In this document: positions 1 to 6,365 of the stretch, in pieces
Position numbering within the stretch: the first letter of the stretch is position 1
How the letters are laid out: each line of letters begins with the position of its first letter
Assembly (NCBI GenBank): GCA_021792815.1
Contig: JAJYTX010000056.1
Span: forward strand, 1-10,815
Direction: 5' to 3'
DNA length: 10,815 bases
DNA from: Pseudomonadota bacterium
GTDB taxonomy: Bacteria > Pseudomonadota > Gammaproteobacteria > Steroidobacterales > Steroidobacteraceae
The notes under the pieces: model-generated
The model's input: only the letters and a program-made list of their open reading frames with translations
Told to the model about the DNA's origin: nothing
Databases searched by the model: none
Translations under genes and position numbers: made by a program

Positions 1-1
1 G

Positions 2-112
2 GCCGACCGGGAGTTGATCGCCGATCCCGGGCGGCTGGTGGCGCTGCTCGCCGCGGAGTTCGAGCGGCTGGTGCTGCTGGTGCTCCTCGGGGGCGCAGCC
101 CTCGAGCAGTAG
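2..112 (+). CDS. C-terminal end of an unidentified protein (5' truncated by the window)
   Basis: An open frame enters from the left edge and ends at TAG 110-112, giving the last 36 residues of a protein. Nearly every codon ends in G or C (only GAT and GCA do not), matching the codon habit of the real genes here and arguing that the frame is coding. The tail is leucine- and alanine-rich, with a hydrophobic stretch (LVLLVLLGG) just before the end LEQ, so it looks helical. There is no recognisable motif and I do not assign a function. The gene converges on the minus-strand TPR-like gene, with only three bases between the two stop codons. Confidence 0.55.
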   Translation, partial: ADRELIADPGRLVALLAAEFERLVLLVLLGGAALEQ

Positions 113-115
113 CCC

Positions 116-976
116 TCAGGGCAGCCCTGCCTTGGCGCGCTCGACATCGAGCCGCTCCATCGCGTCGGCGGGTTCGCAGCCGGCGGCGTCGCGGTAGAGT
201 CTTTCGGCCTGCCCTCGATGGCGCGCCGCATCGAGCAGCATCAGGCCGTGCGCATATTCCATGTGAACGATCGGCGAGCCGGGCACGAGCGCGAGCGCCT
301 GCCTGAAATGATCGAGCGCTTCGCGCTGCGACGCGCCGTAGGCGAGGCTCGCGGCGAGCGAGCCGAGCTTGGCAACGATTTCGGCGTGGAACAGTCCGAA
401 GGCGATGTGCGCCTCGGCGTGGCGCGGCTCCAGGGCGAGCGTGCGTTGCAGATGCTCGCGCACCCGGCTCGCGAGACCGGCGCTCAGCGCCTTCACGATC
501 GAGATGCGCTGGCTGTAGCGGCCGAGGACCAGCGCCAGCGTATACTGTATGTTGGGTTGTTCCGGCAGCTCGGTGACCGCGCGTTCGCCGGCTTCGATGG
601 CGGTCTCGAGGTGTTTGAGCAGCGCGGCCGGGCTGTGCCGCGAATACAGCGAGTCGACCGCCGCCGCCTTGTTGGCGACCGCCGCGCCGAGCGGGCCGAG
701 AGTCCTGCCGAGGGCCGAGGCGCGCGCGAATTCGCCGGCGTGAAATTCGTGCCACGCATCCTGCAGAACCCGCGCCACGGCCGCCGCCCCGCCCTGCGTC
801 TCGATGGATGTTGTCAGACTCGGGTGGTGGACGGCGAGATCCCGGATGCGCTTGTCATCCGGCCAGGGCTCGCGGTCGGTCAGGTGCAGCCGCGTCCAGC
901 GCTCGCGCAACCGCCCGGGGGCATCGAGGCGAGGGGCGCGGCCGGAGCCGCGGGCGGAAGTGTTTCCTCGGCGCAT
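116..976 (-). CDS. TPR-like helical repeat protein of unknown function (286 aa)
   Basis: The protein is almost entirely alpha-helical. Paired helices resemble tetratricopeptide repeats, for example the stretch from about residue 172 (REHLQRTLALEPRHAEAHIA) and residues 219-241 (EALDHFRQALALVPGSPIVH). Residues 75-135 (AWHEFHAGEFARASALG onward) look like a further, degenerate repeat. TPR arrays usually mediate protein-protein contacts, and the partner is unknown. The overall layout recalls the regulator-of-microtubule-dynamics type of TPR protein found in bacteria, but this is a resemblance only. No signal peptide or membrane segment is visible, so a cytoplasmic location is likely. I chose the ATG at 976; the frame stays open to 1177, but that extension crosses the promoter region and is low-complexity. 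The ribosome site is weak (GGGTAG). The gene is divergent from the phasin operon, and a link to it is unproven. Confidence 0.75.
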   Translation of the reverse strand: MRRGNTSARGSGRAPRLDAPGRLRERWTRLHLTDREPWPDDKRIRDLAVHHPSLTTSIETQGGAAAVARVLQDAWHEFHAGEFARASALGRTLGPLGAAVANKAAAVDSLYSRHSPAALLKHLETAIEAGERAVTELPEQPNIQYTLALVLGRYSQRISIVKALSAGLASRVREHLQRTLALEPRHAEAHIAFGLFHAEIVAKLGSLAASLAYGASQREALDHFRQALALVPGSPIVHMEYAHGLMLLDAARHRGQAERLYRDAAGCEPADAMERLDVERAKAGLP

Positions 977-1026
977 GGTGCTACCCGGTGTGGCAAGTAC
1001 GAATCCAGGCGATCCGGCTCCCCTCC

Positions 1027-1032
1027 TATAGT
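1027..1032 (+). promoter_or_regulatory. possible -10 element of the phasin operon
   Basis: TATAGT (5 of 6 matches to TATAAT) lies in the 125-base divergent gap, 70 bases before the phasin ATG. It stands out as AT-rich in GC-rich surroundings. The hexamer 17 bases upstream (TCCAGG) is a poor -35, so recognition would need an activator or another sigma factor. The same AT-rich patch read on the other strand (TACTAT) could serve the TPR-like gene. Confidence 0.25.
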
Positions 1033-1101
1033 AACGGCGGAGGATCTGGCGCCCACTCGGGCAAATACGCATACGCGGCCGCGGCCGCGAAGGGGAATGG
1101 C

Positions 1102-1620
1102 ATGGCAACCCGGAGCAAGTCCCGCAAGAGTCCTGGCAGCGCCACGGCCGGCGCGCCGGCAACACTGGTAAACGCACTGCATCAGATCTATCTGGCCGGC
1201 CTCGGCGCGGCTTCGCGGGCCCGCAGCGGCGCGCCCCAGCTGTTCGAGCAGTTGATCAGCGAAGGCGCGCGCATCCACGCGGATCAGCGCGGCGCCGCCG
1301 AGCAGGCCGTGCAGGAGTGGCTCGGAGACGCGCGCACGCGGGTACGTGCCCGCGTCGGGCAGATGCGCGGCCAGGCGGCCGACGCACTCGAGGGCCTGGA
1401 GAAGATGTTCCAGACACGGGTGCATCGAGCGTTGACGCAGCTCGGAGTGCCGAGCGCCGAGGAACTCGCCGCGCTCAGCAAGCGGGTCGATGTCCTCAAC
1501 GCCAACATCGAGCATCTGGCCCGGCGCGCGCCCCGGCCCGCCCCCCGGCCCGCCCCCCGGCCCGCCCGGACGCGCGCGGCCGCTCGCAGACCGGCGCCGC
1601 GGCCCTCGCCGGCGCCCTGA
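1102..1620 (+). CDS. phasin, polyhydroxyalkanoate granule-associated protein (PhaF/PhaI type, 172 aa)
   Basis: Phasins coat intracellular polyhydroxyalkanoate (PHA) granules and control their size and distribution. The PhaF/PhaI signature is clear: QIYLAGLGAASRA at residues 28-40, a helical middle section (F-x2-L-x2-EG at 48-55), then KMFQTRVHRALTQLGVPS at 101-118 and a heptad-like coiled coil over 120-140 (ELAALSKRVDVLNANIEHLA). The C-terminal 30 residues are Pro/Arg/Ala-rich with three APRP units. In PhaF of Pseudomonas a basic AAKP-rich tail binds DNA and tethers granules to the nucleoid; this shorter arginine tail could do the same, but that is inference. The ATG at 1102 has AGGGG six bases upstream. 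The gene leads a four-gene operon with two lipid hydrolases. No PHA synthase gene is in the window, so coating of another lipid body remains possible. Confidence 0.88.
   Translation: MATRSKSRKSPGSATAGAPATLVNALHQIYLAGLGAASRARSGAPQLFEQLISEGARIHADQRGAAEQAVQEWLGDARTRVRARVGQMRGQAADALEGLEKMFQTRVHRALTQLGVPSAEELAALSKRVDVLNANIEHLARRAPRPAPRPAPRPARTRAAARRPAPRPSPAP
1529..1568 (+). repeat. 12-bp tandem repeat encoding APRP units
   Basis: Two perfect copies of CCCCCCGGCCCG (1541-1552 and 1553-1564) follow an imperfect copy (1529-1540), with a partial unit after them. Because 12 bases is four codons, copies can be gained or lost without a frameshift, each adding or removing one APRP unit in the phasin tail. 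Confidence 0.8.
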
Positions 1621-1626
1621 GTCAGG

Positions 1627-2865
1627 ATGCTGACCATCGAGCCTGCGCTCGCGAGGCGTGTCTCGCGAGACTCTGCGGGCGCGGGCCGGCTCGCGATCGC
1701 GCTCGCAGGCGGCGGACCGCTCGGAGCGTTCTACGAGATCGGGGTGCTGCACGCGCTCGGAGAAGCGATCGTCGGCAGGGCGCTCACCGAGTTCGATGTC
1801 TATGTCGGGGTCAGTTCCGGGGCGCTGGTGGCAGCGGGCCTCGCCAACGGATTCGACACCACGGCTCTCGGGGCGACCTTCATCCACGATGAGTCGACCG
1901 CGATGCCGTTCGCGCCGGCGACGCTGATGCGTCCGGCGCTGGCCGAGTACGCGCTGCGACTGCGGCTGATCCCGCAGGTGCTCGGCGGGATCCTCCGGCA
2001 GTATTCCCGGGAGCCGCTGCGCGCGGGCTGGCCCGGGCCCGCCGATGCTCTCGGCAGGCTCATGCCGGCCGCGCTGTTCGACAACGGACGGCTCGAGCGG
2101 TATCTGCACGCGGCCTTCAGCGCCGAAGGTCATACGGACGACTTCCGTGAGCTCGCCCACCGTCTCTATGTGGTCGCCACCAATCTCAACACGGCGCAGT
2201 CCGTCGCGTTCGGAACGCCTCGGCACGATCGCGTGCCGATCTCGCGTGCGGTGGTGGCGAGCGCGGCTCTTCCGGGACTGTATCCGGCGGTGAACATCCA
2301 AGGGGAGGAGTACGTTGACGGCGCGCTGCTGCACACCATGCATGCTCTGCTCGCGCTCGAGGCCGGCTGCCGGCTGGTGATCTGCGTCAACCCGCTCGTT
2401 CCGTTCGATGCGTCGCGCGCCGGCCGGAAGCGTATCAACCTCGCGAGCCGGGGACTGCCCGATATCCTCGGCCAGACGTTTCGTGCGCTCATCCATTCGC
2501 GCATGCAGCTCGGCATGGCGAGCTACCGGGCACGGTTCCCGCACGCCGACACGCTGCTGATCGAGCCGGACCGGCACGACGAGACGCTCTTTTTCACGAA
2601 CGTTTTCGGCTATGCCGGGCGCCGGCAGCTGACCGATCACGCCTATCAGTGCGCGAGGCGCGATCTGCTCGCGCAGGCCGACCGACTCGTGCCGGTCCTG
2701 CGCCGGCATGGGCTCGATCTCGACACGCAGCGGCTGCGCGACCGGCGGCGCAGGTTCTCGACGGCGGTGCGCCAGAGGAGTCTCGATGCGCGGCGGGCAG
2801 CGGGCAGGCTCGGCTGCGCGCTCGATCGGCTGGAGAAGCTGCTCGCCGGATCTGCGGATGGATAG
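1627..2865 (+). CDS. patatin-like phospholipase family protein (412 aa)
   Basis: This is a serine acyl-hydrolase of the patatin fold, which uses a Ser-Asp dyad to cut acyl esters in phospholipids or neutral lipids. The glycine-rich oxyanion loop is at residues 28-33 (GGGPLG). The nucleophile elbow GVSSG is at 61-65, with Ser63 as the predicted nucleophile. The conserved SAALPGLYP is at 212-220, and the Asp motif DGA at 231-233 sits in YVDGALL. All catalytic features are intact. The C-terminal 80 residues are strongly basic and helical, outside the usual patatin core, and could bind membrane or a granule surface. No signal peptide is seen. The gene starts six bases after the phasin stop, with only a weak ribosome site (TCAGG), so coupled translation is likely. 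Substrate is unknown; the phasin neighbour suggests a lipid or polyester body. Confidence 0.88.
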   Translation: MLTIEPALARRVSRDSAGAGRLAIALAGGGPLGAFYEIGVLHALGEAIVGRALTEFDVYVGVSSGALVAAGLANGFDTTALGATFIHDESTAMPFAPATLMRPALAEYALRLRLIPQVLGGILRQYSREPLRAGWPGPADALGRLMPAALFDNGRLERYLHAAFSAEGHTDDFRELAHRLYVVATNLNTAQSVAFGTPRHDRVPISRAVVASAALPGLYPAVNIQGEEYVDGALLHTMHALLALEAGCRLVICVNPLVPFDASRAGRKRINLASRGLPDILGQTFRALIHSRMQLGMASYRARFPHADTLLIEPDRHDETLFFTNVFGYAGRRQLTDHAYQCARRDLLAQADRLVPVLRRHGLDLDTQRLRDRRRRFSTAVRQRSLDARRAAGRLGCALDRLEKLLAGSADG

Positions 2866-2870
2866 CGGCC

Positions 2871-3761
2871 ATGGCGGCGCGTCTCTGGGCGTTCGTACTG
2901 GCGGCCCGGCTGCTGGCGGCGGCGGCGGCGGCGTGGACGGGCGCAACGCATGGCATCTCGATCGGCGCGGCCGTGGCGGTCGGTGTGACGGTCTGGGCGG
3001 TGATGCCGGCGGTGGTGCTTGCCGCCGCGTCTCTCGCGGCCGGCTCGGGCCTGCGATCGCACGGCCGCACGGGACGGTTGCGCGTTTGGTGCGTGGAGGC
3101 GTTGCGTCTCGAGATCGTGCTGCTCGACATGGCGGCCGAGCCGTTTCTGGCGCGGCGCGATCGAGTCGATGGGTCCGAGGACGAGCCGACGCCGCAGGTC
3201 GTGCTCGTTCACGGCATCGCCTGCAATCGCGCCGTATGGCGGCCGCTGATCGCGGCGCTGCATGCCGCAGGCATCAAACCGGTGCACGCGGTGAATCTCG
3301 AACCGTTGTTCGCCGACATCGATACCTATGCGCGGGACCTGCTCGCCGAAATCGAAGCGCTCGGGGTTTGCGCCGCCCGACCGGTCGCGATCGTCGCGCA
3401 CAGCATGGGAGGCCTGGTGGCTCGCGCCGCGCTGCGGCAGGCCAGATCCGGAACGATCAGCCGGATCATCACGATCGGCACACCCCACCACGGCACCCGG
3501 ACCGCCTGCGCCTTCGGCTGGAGGAGCACGCGGCAGATGTGCTGCGCGTCGGCGTGGCTGCGCGAGCTCAACGCGCGGCAGGAGGGCCGGTTCGGTCTCC
3601 CGGTGACGAGCCTGTACAGCCTCGACGACAACATCATCTTCCCTGCCGACAGCGCGTTCGTGTGCGGGGCCCGCTCGATCGCCGTGCCCGGCCTCGGACA
3701 CCTGGGCCTGCTGCGCGCGCCGCAGGTGCTGCAGCGGATCGTCTCGGAGCTTCGCTCATGA
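2871..3761 (+). CDS. membrane-anchored alpha/beta-hydrolase lipase (296 aa)
   Basis: This is a lipase-like alpha/beta hydrolase, expected to cut carboxyl-ester bonds in acylglycerols or related lipids. The strand VVLVHG at 110-115 provides the oxyanion-hole HG. The nucleophile elbow is AHSMGG at 176-181 (Ser178), with alanine replacing the first glycine as in Bacillus subtilis LipA-type lipases. TIGTPHHGT at 201-209 is typical of bacterial triacylglycerol lipases. The triad is probably completed by Asp252 or Asp253 (SLDDNIIFP) and His277 (GLGHLG). Residues 5-21 and 31-57 are hydrophobic and probably form one or two membrane helices, so the enzyme should be attached to the inner membrane. Which side it faces is not clear. 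The start lies five bases after the patatin stop, and the end overlaps the next gene by four bases (ATGA). Confidence 0.85.
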   Translation: MAARLWAFVLAARLLAAAAAAWTGATHGISIGAAVAVGVTVWAVMPAVVLAAASLAAGSGLRSHGRTGRLRVWCVEALRLEIVLLDMAAEPFLARRDRVDGSEDEPTPQVVLVHGIACNRAVWRPLIAALHAAGIKPVHAVNLEPLFADIDTYARDLLAEIEALGVCAARPVAIVAHSMGGLVARAALRQARSGTISRIITIGTPHHGTRTACAFGWRSTRQMCCASAWLRELNARQEGRFGLPVTSLYSLDDNIIFPADSAFVCGARSIAVPGLGHLGLLRAPQVLQRIVSELRS

Positions 3762-4477
3762 GCGATGCGCGCGCGCGCGCCGGGATCGATCGGCTGCTCG
3801 AGCGCAAGGCGCAGCTCGACTCGCGGCTCGCCGCGCAGCCGCCGCTTGCCGAGCGGCTGCGGGAACTGCGCAGCTGGCAGGCGCAACGGCTGGCGCGAAC
3901 CTACGCCGATCAGCGCGCCGATCCGCGCCGCGCCGCGGCCATGGGTTTCTTCCTGAGTGACCTGTACGGTCCGCAGGACTTCTCGCGCCGCGATCGGGAT
4001 CTCACCCAAGCGGCGGCCGTGCTGCGGCACACGCTGCCGCCGTCGGCGCAGAGGCTGCTCGAGCTCGCTATGGAACTCGAGGTGTTGAGCGAGGATCTCG
4101 ATCTGGCGATGACCGGGTACCTTCCGGCCGGGCAGATCAGCGCCGAGACCTACGCGCAAGCCTACCGCGCAGTCGGCAGGCCCGAGGCGCGTCGGCGGCA
4201 GATCGAGCTGATTCTCGAGATCGGCGCGCGCCTCGGCCGGACAGTGCGCATCCCGCTCATCGGGCTTGCGCTGCGCGCGGCGCGCGCACCGGCGCGCATC
4301 GCCGGCCTCGGTGCGCTGCAGGATTTCTTCGAGCGTGGTTTCGCGGCCTTCCGGCGCATGCCGAGCGCCGCGCCGCTGCTCGATGCCGTCCGCGACCGCG
4401 AAACCGCGTTCATGACATCGCTGTTGGGCGAGGCGCCGAGCAGCGCGGCACCGGCACCCGGGCCGCGCGACGCTTGA
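3758..4477 (+). CDS. conserved protein of unknown function with an FFLSDLYGPQDFSRRD motif (239 aa)
   Basis: This is a soluble, mainly helical protein without signal peptide or membrane segment. Its most striking segment is FFLSDLYGPQDFSRRD at residues 64-79, preceded by a helix with RLARTYADQRADPRR. I recall related uncharacterised proteobacterial proteins with this kind of motif, but no biochemical function. A second acidic stretch (ELAMELEVLSEDLDLAMTG, 102-120) and residues 185-203 look like further helices. The C-terminal 15 residues are Ala/Pro-rich and probably disordered. There are no Cys or His clusters, P-loop or obvious catalytic pattern, so an adaptor or regulatory role is as likely as an enzyme. 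Its start codon overlaps the lipase stop (ATGA), which implies coupled translation and similar amounts of both proteins. Inference: it works with the lipase or patatin protein. Confidence 0.8.
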   Translation: MSDARARAGIDRLLERKAQLDSRLAAQPPLAERLRELRSWQAQRLARTYADQRADPRRAAAMGFFLSDLYGPQDFSRRDRDLTQAAAVLRHTLPPSAQRLLELAMELEVLSEDLDLAMTGYLPAGQISAETYAQAYRAVGRPEARRRQIELILEIGARLGRTVRIPLIGLALRAARAPARIAGLGALQDFFERGFAAFRRMPSAAPLLDAVRDRETAFMTSLLGEAPSSAAPAPGPRDA

Positions 4478-4493
4478 GCCGGCAACTGAGTCG

Positions 4494-5021
4494 TCACGGA
4501 AGCGCGGCAGCCGGTCCGGCCAGGGCACGGCCGAGCGCCGCATGGGCCTGCGCGGGCAGGCCGCGCCGCAACTCGGTAAACAGCGCCGTCTCCTCGCGGT
4601 GATGGTGGTGCTCGAGCAGGCGCTTGAGCGTCCGCTCGCGGTCGAGCAGGCCGATCAACATGCCGGCCGGCGCGCCGTCAGCCTGAGCGCGCGTCAGCCA
4701 CTCGTCGAGCTTCTCCAGGTACAGCGTGATGCGCCGGTGCTCGGCGCGGTAAACCTGCATCGTCCAGCGCTCCGGGGTCGCCGCCGCCGCGTCGAGCACG
4801 AAGCGTTCCTCGATTTCCATGTGGCGATAGAGCCGCTCGCGGTAGCTGCCGAGAAGCTTCGCCGCCGCGGACCAGTCGCGATCGAGCAGCGCTTCCTGAT
4901 GATAAGCGAACATCTGCGCGAGCTGCGCGTGCTGCTCGCACAGAGTCTCGAACGGGTCGGCAAACGCCTCCATCGACGCAGAGTATCCGGCGGCCGGAGA
5001 ATCCGCCTTGACGAGTGTCAA
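4494..5021 (-). CDS. hemerythrin HHE-type cation-binding protein (175 aa)
   Basis: This is a four-helix-bundle protein expected to hold a non-heme di-iron site that binds O2 or reacts with nitric oxide. Likely ligands appear in the usual order: His31 (EQHAQL), His67 and Glu71 (HMEIEE), His95 (EHRRI), and the cluster His138-His141 with Glu143/Glu144 (HHHHREET). The N-terminal 20 residues and the Ala-rich C-terminus lie outside the core. The ATG at 5021 overlaps the Rieske stop codon (ATGA) and has GGGGCGG just upstream, so I prefer it to the ATG at 4973, which has no ribosome site. It is co-transcribed with the Rieske ferredoxin from an FNR-type promoter. Plausible roles are NO detoxification, repair of damaged iron-sulfur centres or oxygen sensing; none is proven. 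It ends 16 bases from the convergent unknown gene. Confidence 0.85.
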   Translation of the reverse strand: MTLVKADSPAAGYSASMEAFADPFETLCEQHAQLAQMFAYHQEALLDRDWSAAAKLLGSYRERLYRHMEIEERFVLDAAAATPERWTMQVYRAEHRRITLYLEKLDEWLTRAQADGAPAGMLIGLLDRERTLKRLLEHHHHREETALFTELRRGLPAQAHAALGRALAGPAAALP

Positions 5022-5347
5022 TCGGCCGCCCCGGGGCGATCATCGCAGACCTCGATGATGCCCTGGCGAACCCGGACCGGAAAGCTGTGCACCGGTTCGT
5101 GCGCGGGGGCTTTGCGGACCGCGCCGGTGCGCACGCAGAACTCGGCGAGGTGGCGCGGGCAGACCACGTGATCTCCCTCGAGCCAGCCGGTCGAGAGCGG
5201 GCTGCCGTAGTGTGAGCACACGTCCTCGATGGCGTAGTACTCGCCCTCGAGATTGAATACGGCGACATCGGTATCGTTGATCACGAGCACCGTCCATTCG
5301 CGCTCGGCGATCTCTCCGACCCGGCCCGCCTCGAACCACTGCGGCAT
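5018..5347 (-). CDS. Rieske 2Fe-2S ferredoxin (109 aa)
   Basis: This is a small soluble electron carrier with a Rieske [2Fe-2S] cluster held by two Cys and two His. The ligand motifs are CSHYGSPL (Cys44, His46) and CPRHLAEF (Cys63, His66), separated by 16 residues, which is canonical spacing. The length and the ending PVRVRQGIIEV match stand-alone ferredoxins of the dioxygenase-ferredoxin/NirD type rather than a Rieske oxygenase. Unusual points are Leu67 where Gly normally follows the second His, and Cys71 after the Phe where Asp or Asn is usual. The start has GGAG about eight bases upstream. It is the first gene of a pair with the hemerythrin-like gene (four-base overlap), so its natural partner may be that di-iron protein. 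No oxygenase or reductase subunit is nearby. Confidence 0.92.
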   Translation of the reverse strand: MPQWFEAGRVGEIAEREWTVLVINDTDVAVFNLEGEYYAIEDVCSHYGSPLSTGWLEGDHVVCPRHLAEFCVRTGAVRKAPAHEPVHSFPVRVRQGIIEVCDDRPGAAD

Positions 5348-5394
5348 CGGTCGTTCTCCGCGCTGGGAAACAAGCCTGCATCAGGCCCGGCGGA

Positions 5395-5436
5395 ATTCTA
5401 CGGACGGCCTGTTTCGGCCGTGTTGATGTATGTCAA
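5395..5436 (-). promoter_or_regulatory. class II FNR/Anr/Dnr-type promoter of the Rieske-hemerythrin pair
   Basis: Read on the minus strand, TTGACATACATCAA occupies 5436-5423 and matches the FNR-family consensus TTGAT-N4-ATCAA at 9 of 10 fixed positions. Exactly 22 bases downstream is TAGAAT (5400-5395), 5 of 6 to the sigma70 -10. With transcription starting near 5388 the box is centred at about -41.5, the standard position for activation by FNR-type regulators. The 5' leader would be about 40 bases. A 6-bp inverted repeat (ACGGCC/GGCCGT, 5404-5421) fills the spacer. FNR and Anr sense oxygen limitation and Dnr/NnrR sense nitric oxide; the sites look alike, so the regulator cannot be named. 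Confidence 0.75.
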
Positions 5437-5481
5437 GCGGGCGGGCGCAGCCCGGCGCGTGCGCCTGCGGCGGCGTCGCGC

Positions 5482-6285
5482 TCAGGCTTCCAACGTGACG
5501 CTCACCGGGCAGTGATCGCTTCCCATCACGTCCGCGTGAATTGCCGCGGCCTTGACCGCCTTGCGCAGGCTGCCGGACACCAGTACGTAGTCGATTCTCC
5601 ATCCGACGTTGCGGGCCCGCGAGTTGGCGAAGTGGCTCCACCAGGTGTAATGGCCGTTGCCCTGCGTGAACAGGCGGAAGGTGTCGATGAAGCCGGCATC
5701 GATGAACTGCTGGAAGCCTGCGCGCTCCTCGTCGGTGAAGCCCTTCTTGCCGCGGTTGGGTCCGGGGTTGGCCAGGTCGAGCTCGGTGTGCGCGACGTTG
5801 AGATCGCCGCAGAACACCACTGGTTTCTTTTTCTCGAGCTGCCTGCAGTGGGCGAGGAAGGCCGGATCCCAGTGCCGGTGGCGCAGATCGAGCCGGCTGA
5901 GATCGTCCTTGGCGTTGGGTGTGTAGACGGTGACGACATGGAACTTCGGGTATTCGGCAGTGATCACCCGGCCCTCGTTCAGGCTGTCGCGGCCCTCAGC
6001 GTCGGTGAAGCTGAATTTCCGGGCGATCGCAGCCGAATAGCCGTTGCTGACCGAAAGCGGCTCGGTCCGCGAGAATACCGCCGTGCCCGAATAGCCTTTC
6101 TTCGCCGCCGAGTTCCAGTACTCGTGATAGCCCTGGCCGTTGAGGTCGATGTCGGCCTGGCCCCGCTCGGCCTTGGTCTCCTGCAGGCACAGAATGTCGG
6201 GCCGGTGGGTCCGGATGAAGCTCTGCAGTGTGCCCTTGTTGGTGACGGAGCGGATACCGTTGACGTTCCAGGAGTAGATCTTCAT
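5482..6285 (-). CDS. xth: exodeoxyribonuclease III / AP endonuclease, ExoA-Xth family (267 aa)
   Basis: This is a base-excision-repair enzyme that cuts DNA 5' of abasic sites and removes 3' blocking groups, with 3'-5' exonuclease activity expected. All family motifs are intact: WNVNGIR at 6-12 (Asn8 binds metal), LCLQETK at 32-38 (Glu36), Tyr121 in VYTPNAK, GDLNVAH at 160-166 (Asp161, Asn163), WRIDYVLVS at 229-237 (Asp232) and GSDHCP at 255-260 (Asp256/His258 region). GDLNVAHTELDLANP and the overall shape are closer to Bacillus ExoA and human APE1 than to E. coli XthA. The ATG at 6285 has GGAGGT nine bases upstream and begins directly with MKIYSWNVNG, so the longer GTG reading at 6327 is unlikely. 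It has its own promoter and sits 134 bases upstream of the Rieske gene. Confidence 0.97.
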   Translation of the reverse strand: MKIYSWNVNGIRSVTNKGTLQSFIRTHRPDILCLQETKAERGQADIDLNGQGYHEYWNSAAKKGYSGTAVFSRTEPLSVSNGYSAAIARKFSFTDAEGRDSLNEGRVITAEYPKFHVVTVYTPNAKDDLSRLDLRHRHWDPAFLAHCRQLEKKKPVVFCGDLNVAHTELDLANPGPNRGKKGFTDEERAGFQQFIDAGFIDTFRLFTQGNGHYTWWSHFANSRARNVGWRIDYVLVSGSLRKAVKAAAIHADVMGSDHCPVSVTLEA

Positions 6286-6365
6286 CAGCGCAGTACCTCC
6301 CGCCGCGCCGGCGGCAGGTTCGAGCACGGGAAGCGGTGCCGGCCGGCGGCTGGGCTCGCTGATGA

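Noticed and set aside
1075..1090. GCGGCCGC-rich palindromic run before the phasin start as an operator
   Set aside because: It is simple GC-rich sequence with short self-complementarity, common in such genomes, and no conserved motif can be named.
218..1171. A 317-codon plus-strand open frame opposite the TPR-like gene
   Set aside because: The minus-strand product has coherent helical repeats; the plus-strand product is low-complexity and crosses the divergent promoter region.
1529..1568. Tandem repeats as a CRISPR or origin-type array
   Set aside because: The units are 12 bases, contiguous, in frame and inside the phasin gene; no spacers are present.
880..2946. A 688-codon open frame on the minus strand, antisense to the phasin and patatin genes
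   Set aside because: It runs opposite two genes with intact family motifs, is Arg/Pro/His-rich without domain patterns, and is the expected shadow of very GC-rich coding DNA.
2646..4543. Long minus-strand frames opposite the lipase and the following unknown gene
   Set aside because: The plus-strand frames have catalytic motifs or tight operon spacing; the antisense products are Arg-rich with no recognisable features.
5404..5421. Hairpin ACGGCC/GGCCGT as a terminator for the exonuclease gene
   Set aside because: The stem is only 6 bp, no T-run follows on the minus strand, and it lies inside the spacer of the FNR-type promoter.
6286..6327. Longer exonuclease start at the GTG at 6327
   Set aside because: The ATG at 6285 has GGAGGT at good distance and starts exactly at the family's first strand.
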